14,544 nucleotides of DNA from an uncultured Acholeplasmataceae bacterium (lineage in GTDB: Bacteria; Bacillota_I; Bacilli_A; RF39; UBA660). Below the pieces are notes generated by a model. That model did not search any database. It was not told the origin of the DNA and was given only the letters and a program-made list of their open reading frames with translations. The stretch is taken from contig CAJKWD010000029.1 of assembly GCA_905203475.1 (NCBI GenBank), positions 1 to 14,544 on the forward strand, written 5' to 3'. This document shows positions 1 to 6,030 of the stretch, in pieces. The translations under genes and the position numbers were made by a program. Each line of letters begins with the position of its first letter. Within the stretch, counting starts at the first letter, position 1.

Positions 1-121
1 CTCTCGAGTCTTCTACTATATCTAATATATCATATTTTATCCTTAATGAAAAGAAGTTTTCATTTTCTTGACCATATATAACCATTGCAACTTCTTATCA
101 TACACCTCTGATTACTCACAT

Positions 122-148
122 AAAAAAACACTTAGTGTAAGCTAAGTG
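122..148 (-). terminator. Intrinsic terminator of the leftmost four-gene operon
   Basis: Read on the minus strand, a 7-bp stem CACTTAG/CTAAGTG with a 6-nt loop is followed by seven T residues. It lies about 30 nt past the stop codon of the last gene and ends the transcript that starts near 2960. The leftmost 120 bases beyond it hold no gene that I can support. Confidence 0.85.
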
Positions 149-178
149 AATATTCTTATTTATTATATGATAATTGTA

Positions 179-754
179 TTATTTTTGTAATTTCTTTTCT
201 TGTAATAATTGATCCATTACTTCTAAAAATTCAATGCTATTATAAGTCACATAAGGGATATTTGTATTTCCTATATGCATAGGATATTTTTCTTTTCCCC
301 TAAAATCAAGATTCGTTTCTATTAAAGATTGATTGGTTAATAATTGTTCTTTTGTAATTTGTTCTAATTCTTTTGGGATATGTAAAATTCCTTTCATATC
401 AAATAGTGAACTTTGTTCACAAACATACTGTTGATACATTGGAAATACTGGGTTCAATCCAATACCAAAATAAGGAATTAATTGATACTTTTCTAAAAGC
501 GGTAAAAAACAAAGACCATTATTAGAGAAGATTTGATATTCTTCTCTAATTCCTTCTATACTTTGTTCTAAGTATTTTGATAAGTATTCTAAAAAGACTT
601 CTCCGTGATGTTTGCCTTTTGATATTACAATCAATCTTCCATCAGGTACAATCAAATATCCAATTTCTCGAATTGAACAATATCTTCTGTCAATTACTTC
701 TTCTTCCATATAAAACGAATTTCCATACATAGAAATAAATTCGTTATTGTTCAT
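179..754 (-). CDS. Hypothetical protein (191 aa) sharing a motif with the upstream 180-aa protein
   Basis: I do not recognise a named family. No signal peptide or membrane segment is visible, so it is probably cytosolic. Residues about 32-62 carry a segment starting GYLIVPDG, followed by a Gly, a His and a Tyr-x-x-Lys-Tyr element. This aligns without gaps to residues about 53-83 of the protein encoded just upstream (GYILTNDG, then G..H...Y..KY), with roughly 10 of 31 positions identical, so the two probably share a domain. The rest is Tyr/Leu/Gln-rich without a catalytic motif I can name. It is the last gene of a four-gene operon, 18 nt after its neighbour. An AAGGAG sequence lies about 12 nt before the ATG, a longer spacing than usual. 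The terminator follows directly. The existence of the gene is well supported; its function is unknown. Confidence 0.7.
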   Translation of the reverse strand: MNNNEFISMYGNSFYMEEEVIDRRYCSIREIGYLIVPDGRLIVISKGKHHGEVFLEYLSKYLEQSIEGIREEYQIFSNNGLCFLPLLEKYQLIPYFGIGLNPVFPMYQQYVCEQSSLFDMKGILHIPKELEQITKEQLLTNQSLIETNLDFRGKEKYPMHIGNTNIPYVTYNSIEFLEVMDQLLQEKKLQK

Positions 755-772
755 AAGTATTATTAACTCCTT

Positions 773-1315
773 TTATCTAGTTTTATTATCATGAAAGTCA
801 GTTCCAAATGGTGATTCATAATTAGATGTTCCTGATCCCAAATAATTTAATTTCATATGGTGTTCAAGAATTCCTTGTTCTAATCTTTGGAGAGCATCTA
901 ATAATTGTTCTGAATAAAGGTATGGTGCTTTTTTTAATAATACATACCCTTCTTGTTGTGACATATCAATCGTGCCGTCTTCTAACATACGTCCACCAAT
1001 ATACATTACGGCATCTGTTTTAAATAATAAATCTAAATAAAACTCACTCTTTTTTCTTTTTCTGTGAAAATACTTTTCTATATATTTATCTACTGCCATA
1101 AGATGGGTATCTCCATTTACAATAGGAAGAATCACACCGTCATTTGTTAATATATATCCTGGTAAATATGGTGAGATTTCTGCTTCTTTTGTCATAGCCA
1201 ACATTTTAAATGTTTTTCCTTCTACATCTGTTAAAGTTGTTGGTTCAATCATATGGTTTTCTTTTAATGTTTTTAATTCTTGGATTTTTAAACTTGGATT
1301 ATAAACTTGGTTCAT
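773..1315 (-). CDS. Hypothetical protein (180 aa), partner of the downstream motif-sharing protein
   Basis: The function is unknown. Residues about 53-83 hold the shared motif (GYILTNDG, then Gly, His and Y-x-x-K-Y spacing) found also in the next gene. A second stretch near residue 122 (EGYVLLKK) resembles a stretch near the C-terminus of the 365-aa protein at the head of the operon (EGYIILNN), so these three proteins may be distantly related or recognise the same partner. The protein looks soluble, with no signal peptide. The start is supported by AAGGTGG just ahead of the ATG. It sits 13 nt after the HAD phosphatase gene and 18 nt before the 191-aa gene, so co-transcription is very likely. 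The alternative is an unrelated small cytosolic protein with a chance resemblance. Confidence 0.68.
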   Translation of the reverse strand: MNQVYNPSLKIQELKTLKENHMIEPTTLTDVEGKTFKMLAMTKEAEISPYLPGYILTNDGVILPIVNGDTHLMAVDKYIEKYFHRKRKKSEFYLDLLFKTDAVMYIGGRMLEDGTIDMSQQEGYVLLKKAPYLYSEQLLDALQRLEQGILEHHMKLNYLGSGTSNYESPFGTDFHDNKTR

Positions 1316-1328
1316 ACTTCCACCTTTT

Positions 1329-1838
1329 CTATTTATAATTGATAAAATTCATATTTAAAATCATGTCTAAACGATCAATCACTGGAAATCCACGATCTTT
1401 GGGAGTTAAGGAAAATTTAATAGCAATTCCTCCTCTTTCATCCCAATCGATTAAATTACCTGTAAAATCATCTATTAAGATAGCACCCTTAGGATTTACC
1501 ATATCTGTTTTATGTAATTGTTTTGGAACAGATATAATTGTAATTCCTGGTAGTTCTTTTTTCAAATAAGCTACTTTCTCTAAGATTTCACTTTGTGAAT
1601 TCACGTGTGTTAAAATTGCTACATCAAACTGTTTAGAAGCAATTATTTTTTTTATTGCAGCAATTGAATGATGAATTTGTGGTGCTTCTTGTATCAATGA
1701 TTTCCATTCTAAATTTTCATAAAATTGAATTAATGCATCTTCCTCTGTTACATCGATACTTTCTTTTTCTAAACGTTTATAAATAATAGGAATCGTATCT
1801 AAAATAACACCATCAAAATCTATATATAATTTTTTCAT
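1329..1838 (-). CDS. HAD-superfamily phosphatase, 5'-nucleotidase-like
   Basis: A small haloacid dehalogenase-type hydrolase of 169 aa with no separate cap domain apparent. Motif I is IDFDGVILDT, with D7 as expected nucleophile and D9 as general acid/base. Motif II is AILTH with T77. A Lys near position 110 suits motif III. Motif IV is LIDD (D123, D124), binding Mg2+. The stretch after it (DD..GNL.DW...GGIAIKF) resembles the end of 5'(3')-deoxyribonucleotidase (NT5C-like) proteins, which remove phosphate from nucleotides. The substrate cannot be read from sequence. The gene starts 8 nt after its upstream neighbour with an AGGAG-type site overlapping that gene's end, so it is translationally close to it. 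It is embedded among genes of unknown function, so its role in the operon is open. Confidence 0.75.
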   Translation of the reverse strand: MKKLYIDFDGVILDTIPIIYKRLEKESIDVTEEDALIQFYENLEWKSLIQEAPQIHHSIAAIKKIIASKQFDVAILTHVNSQSEILEKVAYLKKELPGITIISVPKQLHKTDMVNPKGAILIDDFTGNLIDWDERGGIAIKFSLTPKDRGFPVIDRLDMILNMNFINYK

Positions 1839-1846
1839 ATATGCTC

Positions 1847-2944
1847 CTATCTATGTTGTTTTTCATAACTTTCTGTAATTGAGTGATAAATATCACGAAT
1901 ACAATCATTATTTATTTCTTGATTTAAATAACGATTATTTAAGATAATATATCCTTCATTGACATCTAGATAATCATAATTTGGATTTTGTACACTACAA
2001 CGCTTTGCTGTTAGTAAAAATTTTGTAGTAACATTTTCAATAATACGATCAACATCAAATACATAACCCATAGCCTGTAATTTACTTTTTGATATTCCTT
2101 CAGGAATTTGTTGTTTGGCAAATACATTTTCTTTCACCATTGTTTTTAATGGTTGAGATTTTGCGACAATCAGTTGTGAAACTCCTATTTTTTCTAGTTC
2201 TGCTAGTAATACATTTTCAGAGAAAGCAAAAGAATTAACTGTATCAGAAAATGCTTCTGGTAATCCTGCACTTAGTTGATATAATTTTCGACGGATTTTT
2301 TTCTGAAATTTTTCTTCTTGCGGAGTAGAAGCAACTTGTTTATGATCTTGTATTGCGTATAAATAACACTGTGTTTCATCATTTTTATGAGTAATGCCAT
2401 AACGTAAATAAGGAAGTACATATTTACATGTTTGACCATTGATTTCTTTTACTAGTGTTGGAATTAAAGCATATGGAGTTTCCTGTCCATAATCTTGTTC
2501 TTCTCTATGAATTTGTAATTTACAATCAAAAGATGGAAAATCATATTCTTGTGGTTCTATCCATGTTTGATCTTTTAAAAAGTCACGATATCTATCTACA
2601 AATTCTTTTGGATGTTGAAAATCCCATGGTGTCATATATAAAAACAAACAAGAAATATAATCTCTAATTGCATCTCTTGTAATTGTATTAGTAGCAACTT
2701 TACTAGGAATTTCTAACCATTTATGACCACTTTGAATCAATGTTGTAATATATGATTCTAAAGAATCTAAAAAAGATGCATAATCAGTAATTGTTAAAGT
2801 ATATGAACCATCACTTTGAAAAATAACTTTTCCTTCTATATTTGTACTAAACTGGACATGAATACCACCAAATGTAGTTGGTATCAAACCATCTTGGGCT
2901 CCTTCTATCATTTCTTTTACAATCAAATCTAATTGTTCTTTCAT
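1847..2944 (-). CDS. Hypothetical protein (365 aa), first gene of the operon
   Basis: I do not recognise the family. I start it at the ATG at 2944 (protein MKEQLDLI...) rather than the in-frame ATG at 2968: the inner start has a purine-rich GAG about 10 nt ahead, while the outer one lies inside the likely promoter. The protein has no signal peptide or membrane helix. It is rich in aromatic and charged residues, with an N-terminal part containing F.SDGSYTLTITDY, a central TPWDF segment, and a C-terminal segment EGYIILNN...Y that resembles part of the 180-aa protein two genes on. This may mark a shared domain. It heads a four-gene minus-strand operon and follows the rplT terminator. No enzymatic motif was seen. 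Confidence 0.68.
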   Translation of the reverse strand: MKEQLDLIVKEMIEGAQDGLIPTTFGGIHVQFSTNIEGKVIFQSDGSYTLTITDYASFLDSLESYITTLIQSGHKWLEIPSKVATNTITRDAIRDYISCLFLYMTPWDFQHPKEFVDRYRDFLKDQTWIEPQEYDFPSFDCKLQIHREEQDYGQETPYALIPTLVKEINGQTCKYVLPYLRYGITHKNDETQCYLYAIQDHKQVASTPQEEKFQKKIRRKLYQLSAGLPEAFSDTVNSFAFSENVLLAELEKIGVSQLIVAKSQPLKTMVKENVFAKQQIPEGISKSKLQAMGYVFDVDRIIENVTTKFLLTAKRCSVQNPNYDYLDVNEGYIILNNRYLNQEINNDCIRDIYHSITESYEKQHR

Positions 2945-2963
2945 ATTTATCACGCTCAATATT

Positions 2964-2992
2964 ATCATAGCATAAATAATAGAATAAAAAAA
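2964..2992 (-). promoter_or_regulatory. Candidate promoter for the four-gene operon
   Basis: On the minus strand, TATGAT (2964-2969) preceded by TGC forms an extended -10 element. The -35 position at 17-bp spacing (2987-2992) is TTTTTT, the T-tract of the rplT terminator, a poor -35 match, so recognition would rest on the extended -10. It is the only plausible promoter in the gap between rplT and the 365-aa gene. Confidence 0.4.
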
Positions 2993-3013
2993 GATGCATT
3001 ATTTTAATGCATC
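2986..3013 (-). terminator. Intrinsic terminator of the infC-rpmI-rplT operon
   Basis: A stem of 8-9 bp (GATGCATT/AATGCATC, small A/T loop) followed by seven T residues on the minus strand. The stem includes the last codons and the stop codon of rplT. Confidence 0.9.
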
Positions 3014-3574
3014 AATTAATTCAGCTTTTTTCATTGTTGAATATCCTTCAACATTTTTTTCTTTTGCTAATTTCTTTAATTCAGCAACTGTCATTTTTGA
3101 TAGATCTTGTGTTTCTTCTTTCTTTGTTGTTTTTGTTTCTTTTTTAGTTTCTTTCTTTTCTTCTTTTTTTGTTTCAGCTTTTACTGGTGTAGAAGCTTTT
3201 GCAATTGCTTTTGTATCTCCATTTAAAGCAGCTTTTGCAACTTCTACTAAGTTTGTAAATGCTTGTGGATTATCAATTGCAATCTCACTTAACATCTTAC
3301 GGTTTACAGTAACACCAGCAATATTTAAACCGTTAATAAATTTAGAATAACTAATATTATTCATACGGCATGCTGCATTAATACGTGTAATCCATAACTT
3401 TCTGAAATCTCTTTTCTTTTGTCTTCTATCTCTATATGCATATTTTAATGAATGCATAACTTGTTCGTTTGCTGAACGATATAATCTGTGTTTACTACCA
3501 AAATATCCTTTGGCTTGTTTCATTACTTTTTTATGACGTGCACGACTAATCGTACCACCTTTTACTCTTGCCAT
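2999..3574 (-). CDS. rplT: Ribosomal protein L20 with a charged tail and C-terminal Rho_N/SAP-like motif
   Basis: 50S protein L20 binds 23S rRNA and is needed early in large-subunit assembly; in Bacillota it also represses its own operon. Residues 1-117 match L20 from end to end (MARVKGG, RHKKVMKQAKGY, RDRRQKKRDFRKLWI, RINAACR). The protein is 191 aa, whereas L20 is usually about 116-120. The extra 74 residues consist of a Lys/Glu/Thr-rich linker (about 118-157) and a final 34 residues (LSKMTVAELKKLAKEKNVEG...KAELIDALK) that look like the small helical Rho_N/SAP nucleic-acid-binding motif. The start has AAGGAGG 7 nt ahead. It is the last gene of infC-rpmI-rplT, 20 nt after rpmI. The core identity is certain; the role of the tail is inference. 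Confidence 0.97.
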   Translation of the reverse strand: MARVKGGTISRARHKKVMKQAKGYFGSKHRLYRSANEQVMHSLKYAYRDRRQKKRDFRKLWITRINAACRMNNISYSKFINGLNIAGVTVNRKMLSEIAIDNPQAFTNLVEVAKAALNGDTKAIAKASTPVKAETKKEEKKETKKETKTTKKEETQDLSKMTVAELKKLAKEKNVEGYSTMKKAELIDALK

Positions 3575-3594
3575 AATATATCCTCCTTCTCTTA

Positions 3595-3795
3595 TTACTT
3601 AATTACTTTTTTAATTCTGTTATAATCAGATTTACTTAAGCTTTGACCTTTACGTCTATCTCTATTAAATTTAGAACTTTTTTTACCAGTATTGTGGCGT
3701 GATCCACCTTTACCAATTTTAATTGTTCCACCAGGTCTAATTTTTAAAGCCTTTGCAATTCCCTTATGAGTTTTCTTTTTAATTTTCTTTGCCAT
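3595..3795 (-). CDS. rpmI: Ribosomal protein L35
   Basis: A 66-aa, strongly basic protein of the 50S subunit, of normal length for L35. It shows the family signature: an N-terminal KKKTHKG, then IGKGGSRHNTGKKSSK, ending in a basic tail. It lies between infC (13 nt upstream) and rplT (20 nt downstream), the conserved IF3-L35-L20 order, with AAGGAGG ahead of the ATG. Expression should follow L20-mediated control through the leader upstream of infC. Confidence 0.97.
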   Translation of the reverse strand: MAKKIKKKTHKGIAKALKIRPGGTIKIGKGGSRHNTGKKSSKFNRDRRKGQSLSKSDYNRIKKVIK

Positions 3796-3808
3796 AACTT
3801 AATCCTCC

Positions 3809-4342
3809 TTATTTTTCTTTTTTTGGAGCTAGTAACATATTCATGAATTTTCCATCTAATGTTGGCATAGATTCAATAACTGCTACATCCTCTAATTCTT
3901 TTGCAAAACGAAGTAATACATCTTTTCCTAAATGAGTGTGAGCCATTTCTCTCCCACGGAAACGAATATTAGCCTTTACTTTATGTCCTTTTTCCAAATA
4001 TTTTTTTGCATTACGAACACGTGTATTAAAGTCATGAATATCAATTGAAACAGAAAGACGATACTCTTTCATATCTAAATTTGCTTCTCTTTGACGTTTC
4101 ATATTTTCTTTTTGTTTCTTTTTATTTTCATATTTAAACTTATTATAGTCCATAATCTTGCAAACTGGTGGCTGAGCATTGGAATTCATCAATACTAAAT
4201 CAAATCCAGCATAATTTGCAAGCGTTAATGCATCTTTAATTGGTTTAATACCTAATTGTTCTCCATTTGGACCAATTACCATTACTTCTCTTGCTCGTAT
4301 TTGCTCATTAATAAACAAATCTCTTTCTCTACTAGCGATAAT
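3809..4342 (-). CDS. infC: Translation initiation factor IF-3, non-ATG start
   Basis: IF-3 binds the 30S subunit, keeps 50S off, and checks the start codon and initiator tRNA. The protein shows the N-domain (FINEQIRAREV, IGPNGEQLGI, ALTLA...DLVLM), the PPVCKIMDYNKFKYE segment, a basic linker, and the C-domain (RLSVSIDIHDFNTR, KGHKVKANIRFRGREMAH). I place the start at ATT (4342-4340): GGAGG ends 5 nt before it, and the protein then begins (f)MIASRERDLFINE at 177 aa. The next codon, ATC, is a possible alternative. The upstream in-frame ATG at 4381 cannot be used, because the terminator hairpin and the ribosome site lie between it and the conserved part. An AUU start is the known device by which IF-3 limits its own synthesis. 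First gene of infC-rpmI-rplT. Confidence 0.95.
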   Translation of the reverse strand: MIASRERDLFINEQIRAREVMVIGPNGEQLGIKPIKDALTLANYAGFDLVLMNSNAQPPVCKIMDYNKFKYENKKKQKENMKRQREANLDMKEYRLSVSIDIHDFNTRVRNAKKYLEKGHKVKANIRFRGREMAHTHLGKDVLLRFAKELEDVAVIESMPTLDGKFMNMLLAPKKEK

Positions 4343-4472
4343 AGACACCTCCAAAAAAAGTGGATACGCAAAAGTATCCACTGAAATCCAAATATATTAT
4401 TATTTTGGCATAAACCCAAAGCTTTTTGCAATCGGGTGAGAAGTGGATCTTCTGCTTTCCTTTTCAAATTAC
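4343..4472 (-). promoter_or_regulatory. Leader of infC-rpmI-rplT, putative L20 leader attenuator
   Basis: About 130 nt of untranslated leader lie between the predicted transcription start and infC. The leader ends in a terminator hairpin immediately before the infC ribosome site. An upstream ATCCACT (minus strand, 4442-4448) is exactly complementary to AGTGGAT (4376-4382), which forms the 5' arm of that terminator, giving a 7-bp antiterminator that excludes it. Further small hairpins (for example TTTGG...CCAAA near 4400) lie between. In Bacillota this operon is known to be controlled by L20 binding its leader (Rfam L20_leader). The mutually exclusive pairing is seen directly; that L20 is the ligand is inferred from position and family knowledge. 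Confidence 0.75.
4353..4381 (-). terminator. Attenuator terminator in the infC leader
   Basis: Minus-strand stem GTGGATAC/GTATCCAC (8 bp, loop TTTTGC) is followed by seven T residues, then directly by GGAGGTG, the infC ribosome site. A terminator inside a leader with its gene immediately behind it signals regulated readthrough. Confidence 0.85.
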
Positions 4473-4478
4473 ATAGTA

Positions 4479-4507
4479 ATTATACTAATAAATCATATGT
4501 TTGTCAA
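4479..4507 (-). promoter_or_regulatory. Consensus sigma-A promoter of infC-rpmI-rplT
   Basis: TTGACA (4502-4507), a 17-bp spacer and TATAAT (4479-4484) on the minus strand match the vegetative consensus at every position. Transcription should begin near 4472. This is the strongest promoter in the window, as expected for ribosomal genes that are then throttled by attenuation. Confidence 0.93.
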
Positions 4508-4520
4508 GTTTTTTTAATAC

Positions 4521-4542
4521 AAAAAGATACTTTCGTATCTTT
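4521..4542 (-). terminator. Intrinsic terminator of efp
   Basis: Minus-strand stem AAAGATAC/GTATCTTT with a GAAA loop and a run of five T residues. The stem overlaps the efp stop codon. It separates efp from the infC promoter. Confidence 0.8.
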
Positions 4543-5098
4543 ATGCTCTAGAATCGTATTTTCCATCACGTGTATTTACAATAATGTGTTCTCCTTGTTC
4601 AATGAATAATGGAACACGAACTGTTAAACCTGTTTCTAACTCTGCATCTTTTGTAGCATTATTCGTTGTATTACCTTTTACTGCAGGTTCAGTATGAATT
4701 ACTTCCATTTCGATTTTTTCTGGTAAAATTACTCCTAATAATTCTCCTTTATAAAAACTTAATTCTACATCTAATCCATCTTTTAAATATTTAGCATTAT
4801 CACCAATTTGATCACTTGAAAGTTCAATTTGTTCATATGTTTCCATATTCATGAATACATAATTATCTCCATCTTTATATAAGAATTGAACATTTTGCTT
4901 TTCAATCATTGCTTTTTCTAATTTAATATTGGTATTAAATGTTTTTTCAATTGTTGCACCAGTTCTTAAATTTTTTAATTTAGCTCTTAAAAAAGCTGGC
5001 CCCTTTCCTGGTTTTACATGTAAGAATTCTAATACTTGGAAAATGTTTCCTTCATAAATAAAAGTGATTCCATTTTTAATATCGTTAATTTCAAACAT
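4541..5098 (-). CDS. efp: Translation elongation factor P
   Basis: EF-P binds between the P and E sites of the ribosome and rescues stalling at consecutive prolines. At 185 aa it has the usual length and three-domain layout: KOW-like N-domain (IKNGITFIYEG), the loop VKPGKGPAF that reaches the peptidyl-transferase centre with K32 at its tip, the OB domain (TF.TN.KLEKA, FLYKDGDNYVFMN..TYEQIEL), and the C-terminal OB domain (TGLTVRVPLFIEQGE.I.VNTRDGKY..RA). K32 matches the Lys modified in B. subtilis EF-P; no modifying enzyme is in the window. The start has GAGGAGG 5 nt ahead. It lies behind rpmG with only a terminator-like hairpin and about 17 nt between, so its transcript probably comes through that hairpin from the rpmG promoter. 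Confidence 0.97.
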   Translation of the reverse strand: MFEINDIKNGITFIYEGNIFQVLEFLHVKPGKGPAFLRAKLKNLRTGATIEKTFNTNIKLEKAMIEKQNVQFLYKDGDNYVFMNMETYEQIELSSDQIGDNAKYLKDGLDVELSFYKGELLGVILPEKIEMEVIHTEPAVKGNTTNNATKDAELETGLTVRVPLFIEQGEHIIVNTRDGKYDSRA

Positions 5099-5115
5099 AA
5101 TATCCTCCTCTCTTT

Positions 5116-5144
5116 AAAAAAATAAGGGATTGTACAACCTTATT
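5116..5144 (-). terminator. Terminator-like hairpin between rpmG and efp
   Basis: Minus-strand stem AATAAGG/CCTTATT with a 10-nt loop (itself partly palindromic, TTGTACAA) followed by a T run. It begins at the rpmG stop codon and ends about 17 nt before the efp start, leaving no room for an efp promoter after it. It may act as a partial terminator that sets the rpmG:efp ratio. Confidence 0.7.
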
Positions 5145-5310
5145 TTGATTCTTTATGTGGTGTGTGCTTTTTACATACTGGACAATACATACTTAATTCC
5201 ATACGTTCTGGAGTGTTTTTTACATTTTTTTCTTTACGAACTCTATGTTTTTCACAAACAGTACATTTAAAGTCTACTAATCTTCTGTTTTCACCTTTTT
5301 TATTGGCCAT
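5140..5310 (-). CDS. rpmG: Ribosomal protein L33, zinc-ribbon form
   Basis: A small 50S protein of 56 aa. It carries two CxxC pairs (KCTVCEKH and YCPVCKKH) that bind one zinc ion, so it is the zinc-dependent (C+) L33 rather than a zinc-free paralogue. The remainder (MANKKGENRRL, KNVKNTPERMELSMY.P.C..HT.HKE) matches L33. I start at the ATG at 5310: AAGGAGG lies 7 nt before it, and the 20-residue extension from the next upstream in-frame ATG (5370) would overlap the promoter and is not conserved. Zinc supply often governs L33 paralogue choice, but I see no Zur-like operator here. Confidence 0.94.
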   Translation of the reverse strand: MANKKGENRRLVDFKCTVCEKHRVRKEKNVKNTPERMELSMYCPVCKKHTPHKESK

Positions 5311-5341
5311 ACATTTCCCTCCTTTTCCAAACATCTTACCT

Positions 5342-5370
5342 ATTATAACAAATAAAATAGATTCCGACAA
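5342..5370 (-). promoter_or_regulatory. Promoter of rpmG(-efp)
   Basis: TTGTCG (5365-5370), a 17-bp spacer and TATAAT (5342-5347) on the minus strand, with TGT just ahead of the -10 (extended -10). Expected start near 5335, giving a 25-nt leader to the rpmG ATG. The -35 lies just past the end of the preceding 199-aa gene. Confidence 0.8.
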
Positions 5371-5376
5371 GTATTT

Positions 5377-5976
5377 CTACTTTTTTAAACTTTTTTGATA
5401 GTCTTTTATCTGATTTAGATAATAACCATATTGATGTGGTAGTTCTTGTAAGTATGATAGTAACATCTTATGTTCTAAGAAAGATAGATTCATTTCATGT
5501 TGAATTTGACGATAGATTTGTTTTTGGATTTGTAATGCTTGTATGTGATAAAAATCTTTTTTTGGATGAATACCTTTTACGTATTTTGGTAAAATTGTCT
5601 TTTCCAAAATAGTCAATAACTGATCATAAGTAAAGATACGATTTCCAATACGATCCTTTACAATTTGAAAGAACTTTGTAATTTGTGCATCGTCAAAACA
5701 ATGTGATATATTATGATACTCTAGCATTTCAAAAGGAAAAACATCTCGTTGTTGTTTTAATGTTAAAAAGAAATAATCAATGTATCTTTTTTGTTCATTA
5801 CGACTAGCAGCATGCATTGTTAATAAACGCATTACTTGTGGAATTAATTCTGGTTGATTGATAAATGCATATTCAATCATACCGTATTTTTGCATCATAG
5901 TTAATTTATCTACAGGAATATGAGATTTGTCATCCTGTAGCATTTGAATTATTTTTTGCATTGAGATCTTTTCCAT
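5377..5976 (-). CDS. Hypothetical helical protein (199 aa)
   Basis: I do not recognise the family. The sequence has no signal peptide or transmembrane segment and looks predominantly alpha-helical, with many Gln, Leu, Tyr and Lys residues and amphipathic stretches (MQKIIQML, RYIDYFFLTLKQQ, IYRQIQHEMNLSFLEHKML). There is no catalytic or metal motif that I can name. The start is supported by AGGAGG 7 nt before the ATG and a convincing promoter. It is a single gene or is followed by readthrough into rpmG: no hairpin terminator follows its stop, and the rpmG promoter begins almost at once. It is downstream of the PBP gene on the same strand, but nothing in the sequence ties it to the cell wall. 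Confidence 0.75.
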   Translation of the reverse strand: MEKISMQKIIQMLQDDKSHIPVDKLTMMQKYGMIEYAFINQPELIPQVMRLLTMHAASRNEQKRYIDYFFLTLKQQRDVFPFEMLEYHNISHCFDDAQITKFFQIVKDRIGNRIFTYDQLLTILEKTILPKYVKGIHPKKDFYHIQALQIQKQIYRQIQHEMNLSFLEHKMLLSYLQELPHQYGYYLNQIKDYQKSLKK

Positions 5977-6000
5977 AATAAAACCTCCTGATAAACATCT

Positions 6001-6028
6001 ATTCTATCAGAAAGTTTTTAAATGTCAA
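6001..6028 (-). promoter_or_regulatory. Promoter of the 199-aa gene
   Basis: TTGACA (6023-6028), a 16-bp spacer and TAGAAT (6001-6006) on the minus strand, with TGA ahead of the -10 as an extended element. It fills the 54-bp gap after the PBP stop codon, where I see no terminator hairpin. Confidence 0.75.
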
Positions 6029-6030
6029 AA

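Noticed and set aside
1..121. A short minus-strand frame of 13 codons starting near 100, and a weak TTTTCA...TATATT promoter-like pair near 20-50.
   Set aside because: The ribosome site is too close to its ATG, the peptide is tiny, and the promoter match is marginal; too little of the region is present to judge.
2994..3350. A plus-strand open frame of 118 codons, Phe/Ser/Val-rich, that could look like a membrane protein.
   Set aside because: It is the complement of the Lys/Glu/Thr-rich tail of L20 and starts inside the terminator.
4343..4381. ATG at 4381 as the infC start, giving a 190-aa IF-3.
   Set aside because: The extension is encoded by the terminator hairpin, its T-tract and the ribosome site; the conserved protein begins at the ATT behind GGAGG.
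5311..5370. A 76-residue form of L33 starting at 5370.
   Set aside because: The extra 20 residues come from the promoter region; the ATG at 5310 has an AAGGAGG site and gives normal L33 length.
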